Notes: generated from the sequence alone by a model not told the origin. A stretch of 64,000 bases of DNA from Methylobacterium indicum (GCF_001043895.1 NZ_JTHF01000120.1:1-64000), one strand, 5' to 3'. Positions 1-10,457 are shown, counted from the stretch's first letter. Numbers and translations are program-made.

Positions 1-8
1 AAACCAAT

Positions 9-178
9 CCCTTTTCCGGACGACTGAAGCGAAGCGGAAGGAGATCCGGAATCCAGCACGAAAAGCCGCGAAGCGTCTCATTGTCTGCGACGGTGCAACA
101 GGGTGAGCCGCTTCGCGGCATGTCCTCTGCTGGATCCCGGATCTCCTTCCGCTGACGCTCCAGTCGTCCGGGAAAGGG
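9..178. repeat. Long imperfect inverted repeat
   Basis: Two arms of about 50 bases (9-58 and 128-178) are imperfect reverse complements. Each carries a cggacgactgaagcg-like block, a gcggaaggagatccgg-like block and atccagca. A second pair of arms nested inside (65-75 gccgcgaagcg and 109-119 cgcttcgcggc) makes the whole unit a potential two-stage hairpin. No coding sequence is apparent here. It could be a REP-type intergenic element or a terminator for a gene to the left of the window. Confidence 0.7.
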
Positions 179-265
179 GGTGGAACGCCCGCAAGTTGGC
201 CTCCGCTTTCTTCGATGTCGTGTACCGTGCGGCCTGCCAACGCAAGTCCGATTGGACGCGTCGGT

Positions 266-886
266 TCACTCTCCCAGCCGCACCGCCACCTCGTTGCGGC
301 GCAGGAACGGAATCGCGAAGGGCGGGTCGTAGCCCATGAAGAACGGCGGCGCGGCCGTCGCCTTGCCGGCCGTCGCCAGCACCTCGGTCAGGACGCGCTC
401 CTGCTCCGCCCTCGCCGCCGGGGTGACGCGGCCGGAGAAGCGGAGCGCCGCGATCCGCTCCGGCGGCACCCGCACCAGTCGCACGCCGGCCTCGGTCGGC
501 TCCGGCGCGCCGGCAGCCGCGACGGCGTGCGGCAGGAAGAACCGCATCGTCCCGCCCGTCCCCTGCTCGACCGGCACCGTCATGGCAATGCGCCGGCCGC
601 CGGCCCCTCCCGGGGCCGCCGCCTCCACCGGGGCCGTCATGGCGATGCGGTCGCCGGCCCGGTTGGCGCCGGTGATGTAGCGGAAGAGCCGCCCGAACGC
701 CTCGCCGTCGCCCTGGCCGCGCGCATCGGTCTCGACGGCGACGCGGCCCTCGTAGGCCCGGATCTCGACCCCGCGGTCGAGCCGCTCCACCGCCGCGTAG
801 CGGGGCTGGTCGTAGAAGGTCCGGATCCCGAAGACGCCGAGGACCGACTCGATCAGGGTGACGGCGTAGTAGGCGAGCTTGTCCAT
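266..886 (-). CDS. SOUL-family heme-binding protein
   Basis: The 206-residue product matches the SOUL/HBP heme-binding family. The hydrophobic N-terminus (about residues 5-22) is followed by the typical ERLDRGVEIRAYEGRVAVET beta-strand pattern. Later come the paired IAMTAPVE and IAMTVPVE segments, and a family-like C-terminus with a proline-aromatic stretch (PPFFMGYDPPFAIPFLRRNE). Members bind heme or related tetrapyrroles; the bacterial role is not settled. The ATG lies only 4 bases after the stop codon of the upstream SDR gene (891-1541), so the two are probably co-transcribed. The hydrophobic start suggests membrane association or export. Confidence 0.85.
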   Translation of the reverse strand: MDKLAYYAVTLIESVLGVFGIRTFYDQPRYAAVERLDRGVEIRAYEGRVAVETDARGQGDGEAFGRLFRYITGANRAGDRIAMTAPVEAAAPGGAGGRRIAMTVPVEQGTGGTMRFFLPHAVAAAGAPEPTEAGVRLVRVPPERIAALRFSGRVTPAARAEQERVLTEVLATAGKATAAPPFFMGYDPPFAIPFLRRNEVAVRLGE

Positions 887-890
887 GGCG

Positions 891-1541
891 TTACAGCGGC
901 AGGGCGTGGCTGATCAGGACGACGGGACGGCCGACATGAGCGTTCCCGGCGATCTCCCCGACGATGAACCGCGCCACGTCGGCCCGGGAAATCAGCCCGT
1001 TCTTCCACGAGGACGGCCGGTCGAGCACCTGGTAGCGCCCGGTCGCGGCGCCGCCGGTCAGCACGCCGGGGCGCACCAGGGTCCAGTCCAGGCCGCTCTG
1101 GCGGATGCGGATCTCCTGGGCGTCCTTGTCGTCGTAGGCGCGCCCGAAGACGAGGCGGAACGGCAGGCGCTGCAGCGGACCGATCGCCGCCCGGCTGTCG
1201 CCGGCGCCAAAACCCGTCACCGCCACGAGCCGGCGCACACCCGCCTTCTCCATCGCCGGGACCAGCACGTTCGTCGCGTCCGAGAACAGGCGCACCGGCC
1301 CGAGCAGGTCGCGGGCGGGCACCCCGAGGGCCTGCACCACGGCGTCGACGCCCTGGAGCGCCGCCGTCACGTCGGCGGAGGACAGGGCGTCCCCGGGGAA
1401 GCGTTCGAGGTTGGGATCGGACAGCGCGATCGTCGCCGCCGAGCGTGCGAAGGCCCGCACCCGGTGCCCTGCCGCGAGCGCCGCCTTGGCCGTCTCGAGG
1501 CCGATGCCCTGGCTGGCGCCGATGACGAGGAGATGCGGCAT
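891..1541 (-). CDS. NAD(P)H-binding atypical SDR (NmrA/YwnB-like)
   Basis: The 216-residue product starts MPHLLVIGASQGIGLETAKA, a Rossmann fold with a GASxGIG nucleotide-binding motif. It continues with an RxFARS segment that would bind NADP phosphate, the VDAVVQALG strand, VAVTGFGAGDS, and a WTLVRPGVLT segment typical of NAD(P)H-binding SDR5-type flavin reductase/epimerase-like proteins. I chose the ATG at 1541; the reading frame stays open to 1655 but the extra residues look non-native. It precedes the SOUL gene with a 4-base gap, suggesting a two-gene operon. The substrate cannot be read from the sequence. Confidence 0.85.
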   Translation of the reverse strand: MPHLLVIGASQGIGLETAKAALAAGHRVRAFARSAATIALSDPNLERFPGDALSSADVTAALQGVDAVVQALGVPARDLLGPVRLFSDATNVLVPAMEKAGVRRLVAVTGFGAGDSRAAIGPLQRLPFRLVFGRAYDDKDAQEIRIRQSGLDWTLVRPGVLTGGAATGRYQVLDRPSSWKNGLISRADVARFIVGEIAGNAHVGRPVVLISHALPL

Positions 1542-1712
1542 GGGAAGGTCCCTGGGAACTGGGCGGGGTGTCCGATCCCTATGAAGCGCCGGGACGCCGG
1601 GTGGTTTCCGGGACGGGTGCGGAATCCGGCCTCCATCCGCCTCGCCGTGCCTCACGGTCGCAACCCGTCACCGCCGCCGCGGGTTCACGATCGTTCCGTG
1701 AGAGTGCCCGCC

Positions 1713-2390
1713 ATGTCCCTCCCCGCCCCGCTCGACCGCGCCGACGCCGTCGTCTTCGACGCCTACGGCACGCTCCTCGACGTCCATTCCGCCGTGCAGC
1801 GCCACGCCGCCGCGATCGGCCCGCAGGCGCAGGCCCTGTCGGAAACCTGGCGGCAGAAGCAGCTCGAATATTCGTGGGTGCTGTCGCTGTGCGGGCGCTA
1901 CGCGCCGTTCTGGACGCTGACCGAGCGGGCCCTCGACTTCGCCCTCGCCAAGCACCCGGACGTGGATCGGGACCTCCGGAGCGGCCTGCTCGAGGCCTAT
2001 CGCTCGCTCGACGCCTATGCCGAGGTGCCCGCCACCCTCGACGCCCTGCGCCGGGCGGGGCTCGGGACCGCGATCCTGTCGAACGGCGACACCGCGATGC
2101 TCGATGCGGCGGTGAACGCGGCGGGGCTGGAGGGGCGGCTCGACGCGGTCCTGTCGGTCGATCCGGCCGGCACCTTCAAGACGGCGCCCCGGGCCTACGA
2201 CCTGGCGCCGGCGCGCTTCGGCGTCGCGCGGGAGCGGATCGTCTTCCTGTCCTCGAACCGCTGGGACATCGCCGGGGCGGCGGCCTACGGCTTCGCCCCG
2301 GTCTGGGTCAATCGAACCGGCCAACCGGACGAATACCCGGACCTCGCGCCGGTCCGGGTGATCCGTTCCCTCGACGGGCTGTTGGTCTGA
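1713..2390 (+). CDS. Haloacid dehalogenase, type II
   Basis: The 225-residue HAD-superfamily enzyme should hydrolyse 2-haloalkanoic acids. Motif I is VVFDAYGTLLD with nucleophile Asp16. Motif II is ILSNGD. The Lys of motif III is in GTFKTAPRAY, and the acidic motif IV region reads FLSSNRWDIAGA with the Ser-Asn-Asp arrangement characteristic of L-2-haloacid dehalogenases. Length agrees with the family. The ATG at 1713 follows an in-frame GTG at 1704; I prefer the ATG. It converges on the MFS gene with a 6-base gap. Confidence 0.88.
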   Translation: MSLPAPLDRADAVVFDAYGTLLDVHSAVQRHAAAIGPQAQALSETWRQKQLEYSWVLSLCGRYAPFWTLTERALDFALAKHPDVDRDLRSGLLEAYRSLDAYAEVPATLDALRRAGLGTAILSNGDTAMLDAAVNAAGLEGRLDAVLSVDPAGTFKTAPRAYDLAPARFGVARERIVFLSSNRWDIAGAAAYGFAPVWVNRTGQPDEYPDLAPVRVIRSLDGLLV

Positions 2391-2396
2391 CGCGGG

Positions 2397-3716
2397 CTAC
2401 TCGCCCGCCATCGGGCGGACGGAGCCCGGCAGCGCGTCGGCCGCGCCCTCGCGGCGGCGGTAGATCAGCAGGGTGGCGATCAACCCGCAGGCCCCCGCGA
2501 AGGCCATCCACAGGCCCGGCGCCGCCTTGTTGTCGAGCGCCTGGATCAGCCAGGTCGAAACGACCGGGGTGAAGCCGCCGAAGATCGCGGTGGCGAGCGA
2601 GTAGGCGAGCGAGAAGCCCGTGGTGCGGACGTTGGCCGGGACGATCTCGGTCAGCGCCACCACCATCGCGCCGTTGTAGCTGCCATACAGGAAGGACAGC
2701 CACAGGAGCGTGATCAGCATGTTGGTGAACGAGATGTTCGAGGTGAGCCAGGCCAAGGCCGGGTAGGCGGTGAGCAGGGTCAGCGCCGAGAAGGCCAGCA
2801 GGATCGGCTTGCGGCCGATCTTGTCGGACAGGGCGCCCATCACCGGCAGCCAGAACAGGTTCGACAGGGCGGTGAGGAAGGTGACGATCAGGCTGTCGGT
2901 CTCGGACAGCTTGAGCACGCTCTTGCCGAAGGTCGGGGTGTAGACCGTGATGGTGTAGAACGAGACCGTGGTCATCACCACCAGCAGCATGCCGAGCAGC
3001 ACAATCTTCCAGTTCTGGCCGAGAGACGTGAAGACCTCGGGCAGCGACGGGCGGTGCTTGCGGTGCAGGAACTCCTGGGTCTCCTCCAGCGAGCGCCGGA
3101 TGTAGAACAGGAACGGCACGATCATGCAGCCGATGAAGAACGGGATGCGCCAGCCCCACTCGGACATCTGGGCCGGCATCAGCGCGCGGCTCAAGGCGAA
3201 GCCGATCAGCGCCGCCACCATCACGGCGACCTGCTGGCTGCCGGACTGCCAGGAGACGTAGAAGCCCTTGCGGCCGGGCGTCGCCATCTCGGCGAGGTAG
3301 ACCGACACGCCGCCGAGCTCGACGCCGGCGGAAAAACCCTGGAGCAGGCGGCCGATCAGCACCAGGAACGGCGCCGCGAGGCCGATGGTCTGGTAGGACG
3401 GTACGAAGGCGATCAGCACCGTGCCGGCGGCCATGATGCCGAGCGTCACGATGAGGCCCTGGCGCCGGCCGATCCGGTCGACGTAGGCGCCGAGGAAGAT
3501 GGCGCCGAGCGGCCGCATCAGGAAGCCGGCGCCGAAGGCCATGAAGGTGAACATCAGCGAGGCGAACTCGTTCTCGGCCGGGAAGAAGGCCTTCGAGATG
3601 TGGCTCGCGTAGATGCCGAACAGGAAGAAGTCGAACATCTCCAGGAAGTTGCCGCTCGTGACGCGCAACACCGTGGCGACCTTGGACCCCTGCGGACCGT
3701 GGACCGGACCTGCCAT
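2397..3716 (-). CDS. MFS transporter, metabolite:H+ symporter (citrate/tricarballylate-like)
   Basis: The 439-residue integral membrane protein has about 12 predicted hydrophobic helices. The loop 2-3 signature is DRIGRRQG, repeated in the second half as LSDKIGRKP. The opening [18 protein letters not shown] is typical of the metabolite:H+ symporter (MHS) branch that includes citrate and tricarballylate carriers (CitA/CitH/TcuC). [14 protein letters not shown] in helix 4-5 also fits MHS. It probably imports a tricarboxylate or related acid with protons. No tricarballylate catabolic genes flank it, so the substrate is inferred only to subfamily level. Confidence 0.85.
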   Translation of the reverse strand: MAGPVHGPQGSKVATVLRVTSGNFLEMFDFFLFGIYASHISKAFFPAENEFASLMFTFMAFGAGFLMRPLGAIFLGAYVDRIGRRQGLIVTLGIMAAGTVLIAFVPSYQTIGLAAPFLVLIGRLLQGFSAGVELGGVSVYLAEMATPGRKGFYVSWQSGSQQVAVMVAALIGFALSRALMPAQMSEWGWRIPFFIGCMIVPFLFYIRRSLEETQEFLHRKHRPSLPEVFTSLGQNWKIVLLGMLLVVMTTVSFYTITVYTPTFGKSVLKLSETDSLIVTFLTALSNLFWLPVMGALSDKIGRKPILLAFSALTLLTAYPALAWLTSNISFTNMLITLLWLSFLYGSYNGAMVVALTEIVPANVRTTGFSLAYSLATAIFGGFTPVVSTWLIQALDNKAAPGLWMAFAGACGLIATLLIYRRREGAADALPGSVRPMAGE

Positions 3717-3782
3717 GCTGATTTCCTCCCGATGTCGGGCTTGCCTTCGACTTCGCTCTCTCTAGCGCCATCCGCCGCACGT

Positions 3783-3811
3783 TTGACAGAGAAATCTAAT
3801 CCGGCGGAATC
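3783..3811 (+). promoter_or_regulatory. Possible sigma70-type promoter for the ModA-like gene
   Basis: A perfect TTGACA at 3783-3788 lies about 90 bases upstream of the ATG at 3881. The hexamer 17 bases downstream (ggaatc) is a weak -10 match, so only the -35 box is convincing. Confidence 0.3.
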
Positions 3812-3880
3812 GGTGGCGGGGGCGCCGTCCACGGCTTATCGACGGAGGAGGGGCCGGCACGGTCACCGTCGGGAGGAACC

Positions 3881-4699
3881 ATGAGCGACACGACACCACG
3901 CGCGAACGCCCGGCGGAGCCGGCGGCACGCCCTCCCCCTCCTCGCCGCCCTCGCGCTGGCGGGACTCGCGCTCGCCGGCCCGGCCCAGGCCGCGGAGGTG
4001 CGGGTGATGATCTCCGGCGGCTTCACCGCCGCCTACCAGGCCCTGGTACCGGGCTTCGAGACGAAGACCGGCGACAAAGTCGCGACCGCCTACGGTCCGT
4101 CGATGGGTACGGCACCGGAGGCGATCCCGGTGCGGCTTGCCCGCGGCGAGCCGGCCGACGTGGTGATCATGGTCGGCTACGCCCTCGACGCCCTCGACAA
4201 GGAGGGCAGGATCGAGCCGGGCAGCAAGGTCGCACTCGCCGATTCCCGCATCGCGCTGGCGGTGAAGGCCGGCGCCAAGGTCCCGGACATCGCGACCCTC
4301 GACGCCTTCAAGACGGCTCTGCTCGGCGCCACCTCGATCGCCTACTCGGACAGCGCCAGCGGCGTCTACATCGAGAAGGAGATGTACGGGAAGCTCGGCC
4401 TCGAGAAGGAGCTGGCGCCGAAGAGCCGGATGATCGTCGCCGAGCGCGTCGGCAACGTCGTCGCCCGTGGCGACGCGGAGTTCGGCTTCCAGCAGGTCGC
4501 CGAGCTGAAGCCGGTCAAGGGCATCACCATCGTCGGGCCGATCCCGCCGGAGGTCCAGAAGGTCACGGTCTTCTCCGCCGGCATTCCCAAGGGCGCCCGG
4601 CATCCGGAGGCGGCCCGCGCCCTGATCGCCTGGCTCTCGGCCCCGGAGCATGCCGGCACCGTGGCCGAGACCGGCCTCGACCCGATCAAGGCGCGCTAA
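3881..4699 (+). CDS. ModA-like periplasmic substrate-binding protein
   Basis: The 272-residue exported protein has an Arg-rich N-region, a hydrophobic core (about residues 18-34) and an AQA-A cleavage site. The mature part begins EVRVMISGGFTAAYQALVP and matches the molybdate-type (ModA-like) extracellular solute-binding fold: GPSMGTAPEAIPVRL, GEPADVVIMVG, and the C-terminal GARHPEAARALIAWL. Classical ModA proteins are encoded with ModB and ModC; none is present, so this is an orphan binding protein. The anion specificity is not certain. Many such orphans in Rhizobiales are simply called substrate-binding domain proteins. Confidence 0.8.
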   Translation: MSDTTPRANARRSRRHALPLLAALALAGLALAGPAQAAEVRVMISGGFTAAYQALVPGFETKTGDKVATAYGPSMGTAPEAIPVRLARGEPADVVIMVGYALDALDKEGRIEPGSKVALADSRIALAVKAGAKVPDIATLDAFKTALLGATSIAYSDSASGVYIEKEMYGKLGLEKELAPKSRMIVAERVGNVVARGDAEFGFQQVAELKPVKGITIVGPIPPEVQKVTVFSAGIPKGARHPEAARALIAWLSAPEHAGTVAETGLDPIKAR

Positions 4700-5271
4700 C
4701 CCCCGATTCACGACAAGGGAGAATCCGAGGGATCGGATTCACCACCTCTTCACGCCGTCCGGCGCCTCATGGGTCCCGCACAACAGGTCTCGCGCCGCCC
4801 GATCACGGGCCGGCTCAAGCGGGCGGGGACGGCATCATGCGACAGGGTTGGACGCCCGGAGCGGCGGCGCGCGGTGCCGCGCCGCTGCTCCGGCAGGAGA
4901 AGAACGCGCATCAGCGCTACCTCGCGGCCCCGGGCTACCACCCGGGCGCCCTGGTGATCGCGACCCTCGGCCCCGCCCTGGGGGCGGCGATCGTGGCGGT
5001 GGTCGCGCTGGGCCTGCGGGTGGCCCTGTAACGGCGACACACCCGACGCGGGCCGCCGCGCCGGGCGCGGAATCGGGCGGCCGACCCTGCCCGATGGAAG
5101 CCACCTACCGGCCCGCCGCCGCGTCTCTCGCCAGGCGCCGCCCGCGGCGGGGATGCCGAACCGTAACGACAGTCCCGACGGCGGCTGGATCTTCTCGAGC
5201 AAATCCCGGCCTCCGGGGCCCGCGAGGCACAGACCTCGGCGACGGGGTTGGCAGCCCGCGATGCATCGTGG
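4700..5271. other. Weakly coding intergenic stretch
   Basis: About 570 bases between the ModA-like gene and the glycosyltransferase-like gene. The only candidate inside it is the 64-codon ORF at 4837-5031, listed separately. I see no convincing promoter, RNA or repeat in the remainder. Confidence 0.4.
4837..5031 (+). CDS. Small putative membrane protein
   Basis: This is a possible 64-residue protein with a basic, polar N-terminal half (QEKNAHQRYLAAPGYHPG). One strongly hydrophobic helix follows (about residues 40-63, VIATLGPALGAAIVAVVALG). The amphipathic-to-hydrophobic layout is what a single-pass protein would look like. There is no obvious ribosome-binding site and I recognise no family. 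It may be a chance ORF in GC-rich DNA. Confidence 0.4.
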   Translation: MRQGWTPGAAARGAAPLLRQEKNAHQRYLAAPGYHPGALVIATLGPALGAAIVAVVALGLRVAL

Positions 5272-6873
5272 ATGATCGGCGCGCCCGGCCGGCCGTCGAT
5301 CGCGCCGGTGCGACCGGCGCCCGGGTCGCGGTCCACCGTGTCGAAGGTCTATCGCCGGACCGGGATTCACCAAGAGGCACGGTTCGTGATTCTGGACTTC
5401 GCCATCCCCGATCAGGCGCTCGGCTATTCCTACAACAGGGGCGGGATCAACAACCAGAAGATCGCCCTCCTCGGTCTCTTCCTCAAGGCCGTCACCGAAG
5501 GACCGCGCCGCGTCGTCCTGCCGGACATCGTGATCTTCGATCAGATCACCTTCGTCCACAAGCGCGTGCCGATCGCGACGGCGTTCGACGTCGCGCGCCT
5601 GCGGGACTTCGCGGAATCGGTCGGCGTGGCCATCCTCGACAGACCGCCCGCGGGCGATGAAGGCGGCTGGGATTACTTCCACGCCGGCGAACGCCACATC
5701 GCCGGCGCGGCCGCATCCGGGACGCTCGACGGCGACAGCCTCGTCGCCCGGTTCTTCCGCGCCCTGGTACCGAGGGCCCGGACCTCGCCCGACGTGTCGC
5801 GTCTGCGGGACATCGCCTTCGGTCGAAGGAGCATCACCCACGTGATCCAGATGCGCATCGAGCGCGACTGGGATTTTCACGTGCAGAGCCGCGTCGATCC
5901 CGATGCCGGCGACAACGAGGACAACCGGCACACCGCCGGGAGCATCGCCCGCAAGTTCCGGGCGACCCATCCCGCGGCCGGATCGACGATCTACGTCGTC
6001 TGCGACGAGGCGGCCCTCGTCGAGGGAAAGGACGAGATCCGCCGGTCGCTGCGCGAGCGCCACGATATCGAGGCGGTCTGGAAATCCGACCTGCTGCCGG
6101 ACCTCCGGCCGGACGACGCGACGCTTCTCGATCTCTCGCTGATGGATTTCGAGATCGCCCTCGCGTCGGAGTTCTTCGTCGGGACCTCCCGCTCGACCTT
6201 CTCGGGAATGGCCGCGCTGGAGCGCTTCGCCCAGTCCGGGGCCGTGGACAACCACAGCATCTACAACGCGCTCGGGCCCACCCTCGCGACCCGGCACGAC
6301 CGGGGCGCGTTCCGGTCCGCCCGCCTGGCGAGTGCCCGGGATATCCGCGACCCGGCCTGCGGCTACGAATTCGGGCAGATCCTGGAGGTGGCCGGCGATC
6401 TGCGCCAGGCGCACGACCGCTACGACGCGCGCGGCGCGTTCGGCGGGCCCGACCGGGAGGAGGTCTACCTCGCCCTCTACGGCGCGGCGCGCCTGAAGGC
6501 CGCGCTCGGCGACGCGCCGGACGCGGTGCTGGCGGCGTTCGCGCGGGCGGCCGACGTGTCCGCGTCGCGGGCCGAGGCGCTGCATGGCGGGGCGCGCCAC
6601 GCGCGCCTCCACGGACGCTACGACGACGCCTACGCCTTCGCTGCGCGGGGCGTCGCGATCGCCCGGCCCGCCGCCGGCCGGGCCGTCGAGGCCTGGATCT
6701 ACGACTGGGCGCTGATCGACGAATTCGCCGTCGCCACCTCGTGGACGGGGCGCCCCGTCGAGACCCTGCAGGCCTGCATCCGGCTCCTGACCGAGGCCAA
6801 GCTCCCGGCCGAGCATCGCGACCGGATCGTCGCCAACGCGAAATTCGCCATCGATCGCATCGCCGGATTGTAG
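5272..6873 (+). CDS. O-fucosyltransferase-like protein with C-terminal helical-repeat domain
   Basis: About 533 residues. After a short unconserved leader the protein reads ILDFAIPDQALGYSYNRGG then INNQKIALLGLFLKAV. This resembles the start of GDP-fucose protein O-fucosyltransferase-like (GT-B) domains, which open with a GGxNNQR-type motif. The SRSTFSGMAALERF segment near residue 305 resembles their conserved nucleotide-sugar pocket. From about residue 350 an all-helical TPR-like domain follows, with repeated GxYDDAYAFAxxG units and a WTGRPVETLQACIRLL segment often fused to bacterial glycosyltransferases. It could fucosylate a glycan or protein. The start is uncertain: TTG 5248, ATG 5272 and GTG 5338 are all possible and none has a clear ribosome-binding site. 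No other polysaccharide genes lie nearby. Confidence 0.65.
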   Translation: MIGAPGRPSIAPVRPAPGSRSTVSKVYRRTGIHQEARFVILDFAIPDQALGYSYNRGGINNQKIALLGLFLKAVTEGPRRVVLPDIVIFDQITFVHKRVPIATAFDVARLRDFAESVGVAILDRPPAGDEGGWDYFHAGERHIAGAAASGTLDGDSLVARFFRALVPRARTSPDVSRLRDIAFGRRSITHVIQMRIERDWDFHVQSRVDPDAGDNEDNRHTAGSIARKFRATHPAAGSTIYVVCDEAALVEGKDEIRRSLRERHDIEAVWKSDLLPDLRPDDATLLDLSLMDFEIALASEFFVGTSRSTFSGMAALERFAQSGAVDNHSIYNALGPTLATRHDRGAFRSARLASARDIRDPACGYEFGQILEVAGDLRQAHDRYDARGAFGGPDREEVYLALYGAARLKAALGDAPDAVLAAFARAADVSASRAEALHGGARHARLHGRYDDAYAFAARGVAIARPAAGRAVEAWIYDWALIDEFAVATSWTGRPVETLQACIRLLTEAKLPAEHRDRIVANAKFAIDRIAGL

Positions 6874-6957
6874 GCCTCCGGGGCCTGCGCCGGCGCAGGC
6901 CCCGCGCCAATCGGCCGAATTGCCGAAGCGGTCGCGCGGTCCCAAGGTCACCCGACC

Positions 6958-8286
6958 ATGCGGCGCCACCTCCCCCTCGTCCTCGCGGCTCTCCTCGCCC
7001 TGGTGGCGACGGGGCTGCTCGCCTATCAGTGGCTCGGGCAGCCCACGACGTTGCGGGTCGCTGTCGGGCCGGCGGGCAGCGAGGATGCCCGCCTGATGGC
7101 GGCCGTAGCCCAATCCCTCGCCCGCACCCACGAGGAGGTGCGCCTGCGGCTCGTTCCGACGAGCGGCGTCGCCGAGAGCGCGCGAATGGCCGAGATCGGC
7201 CGGGCCGACCTCGCGGTGGTGCGCTCGGACGTCGGCATCCCGGCGAGCACCCAGACCGTCGCGATCCTCCACCGCGACGCGGCTCTCCTGTTGGCGACCG
7301 ATCCGTCCCTCGCCGCCGTGCCCGACCTGCGGGGCAAGCGGATCGGGATCGTGCGCAACCCCGCCGCCAACGTCCGGCTGCTCGAGAGCCTGCTCGCGCA
7401 TTACGACGTGCCGGCGGACGCCGTGACGACGATCCCCCTGGGCGACGGCCGGGAGGCCGGCGAGGCCCTGCGGGAGGGCAAGGTCGACGCCGTCCTGACG
7501 GTGAGCCCCCTCGTCGGCCGCACCGCCGGCGACGTCCTGGCGAGCATCGCGCGGACGGGCGGCACCCCGGTCTTCGTCCCGATCGGCGACGCGGCGGTGC
7601 TGGCGCGGCGCTGGCCGGCGCTCGAGAGCGTCGAGATCGCCCGCGGCACCTTCGGCGGCACGCCGCCGCGCCCGGCCGAGACCATCACCACCGTCGGGGT
7701 CAGCCACCGGCTGGTGGCCCAGGCGCGGATCGCCGATTCGGTGGTGTCGGAGCTGACGCGGCTCCTGTTCGTCAACCGGCCCGCGCTCGCGGTCGAGGTG
7801 CCGCTTGCCAACCAGATCGAGGCGCCCGACACCTCGAAGAGCGCGTCGCTGCCCGTCCATCCCGGCGCGCAGGCCTATTACGAGGGCGAGGTCGAGAGCT
7901 TCTTCGAGCGCTACGGCGACTGGTTCTACCTCCTGGTGATGTGCGTCTCGATCCTCGGCTCGGCCGCCGCCACCCTGGTGTCGCGGGCCGCCAACAAGTC
8001 GCGGGCGCGGGACATGGCGCTCCTGCGCCAGCTGCTCGCCATCGTGCGCGCCTGCCGCGACGTCGAGGACGAGCTGGAGCTCGCCGACCTCGAGCGCCAG
8101 GCCGACGAGATCCTGGCCGCGGCGCTCGCCCGGGCGGGGACGGGCGCCATCGACAATGCCGGGGTGGCGGCCTTCACCCTCGGCCTCGATCAGGCGCGGC
8201 GGGCCATCGCCGAGCGCCGGGCGGTGCTGATCGAGCGGCAGGTCGCCGGCGCGGAGCCGGACCCGCTCTCCGCCGCGGCGGAGTGA
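6958..8286 (+). CDS. TAXI-family TRAP-type solute-binding protein, membrane anchored
   Basis: The 442-residue protein has an N-terminal hydrophobic segment (residues 5-24). A TAXI-type binding domain follows (LRVAVGPAGSEDARLMAAVA, then PDLRGKRIGIVRNPAANVRLLE), and a second transmembrane helix lies near residues 320-340 (WFYLLVMCVSILGSAAATLV). The cytoplasmic tail of about 100 residues is Arg/Glu-rich and helical. Standard TAXI receptors deliver ligands to a fused TRAP permease. Here no DctQ/DctM partner is present and the protein is anchored at both ends, so it may act as a sensor or scaffold rather than in transport. The ligand is unknown. Confidence 0.8.
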   Translation: MRRHLPLVLAALLALVATGLLAYQWLGQPTTLRVAVGPAGSEDARLMAAVAQSLARTHEEVRLRLVPTSGVAESARMAEIGRADLAVVRSDVGIPASTQTVAILHRDAALLLATDPSLAAVPDLRGKRIGIVRNPAANVRLLESLLAHYDVPADAVTTIPLGDGREAGEALREGKVDAVLTVSPLVGRTAGDVLASIARTGGTPVFVPIGDAAVLARRWPALESVEIARGTFGGTPPRPAETITTVGVSHRLVAQARIADSVVSELTRLLFVNRPALAVEVPLANQIEAPDTSKSASLPVHPGAQAYYEGEVESFFERYGDWFYLLVMCVSILGSAAATLVSRAANKSRARDMALLRQLLAIVRACRDVEDELELADLERQADEILAAALARAGTGAIDNAGVAAFTLGLDQARRAIAERRAVLIERQVAGAEPDPLSAAAE

Positions 8287-8332
8287 GGCGACGGGCCAGG
8301 GGAGCGCGTCACGCCCCCTGTCACGCGCCCTC

Positions 8333-8369
8333 TTGCGAAGTGACGCCACACCTTATATTGCGACGCAAT
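8333..8369 (+). promoter_or_regulatory. Candidate typA promoter with TTGC-N3-GCAA palindrome
   Basis: A -35-like TTGCGA (8333-8338) and a -10-like TATATT (8354-8359) are 15 bases apart. The -10 box runs directly into the near-perfect palindrome attgcgacgcaat (8357-8369), whose core is TTGC-GAC-GCAA. The same core sits at the presumed promoter of the small gene at 31681-31896. A repressor bound here would cover the transcription start. Confidence 0.45.
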
Positions 8370-8449
8370 AGTTTTCCCCCGGCTCGATGCGTCCGGCTGC
8401 CATCCTGGCGGCCCGCGGCGTGCCGGGCTTTGTTTGCTTCGGATATCCC

Positions 8450-10276
<1,827 letters not shown>

Positions 10277-10307
10277 TCGTCGGCATGACGGTGTGACGCG
10301 TCATCCC

Positions 10308-10336
10308 TCGCCCCTCCCCGGGGCGGGGGATTTTTT
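10308..10336 (+). terminator. Rho-independent-type terminator after typA
   Basis: The hairpin cccctcccc/ggggcgggg is followed directly by a run of six T residues, 35-60 bases after the typA stop codon. This is one of the few classical T-tract terminators in the window. Confidence 0.7.
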
Positions 10337-10433
10337 ATGGCTGCGGTGGACGGCCGGAGCGCTCGTGTAGATTCCCGGTTCGCCGTCCCGTATCGGGTAG
10401 GGCAGATCGGTGACGGGATGAGGCGCGGGTTCC

Positions 10434-10457
10434 CCCCTCTCCCATGTGGGAGAGGGG
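10434..10457. repeat. Perfect 11-base-pair hairpin upstream of cls
   Basis: Arms cccctctccca (10434-10444) and tgggagagggg (10447-10457) enclose a 2-base gap. The ctctccc/gggagag theme recurs in the hairpin cluster at 14413-14595, suggesting the same family of intergenic palindromes. Confidence 0.6.

Noticed and set aside
4750..8349. A 1199-codon open frame on the minus strand
   Set aside because: It is antisense to the glycosyltransferase-like and TAXI genes, has low-complexity Arg/Gly/Asp composition, and shows no domain. It is a GC-bias shadow.
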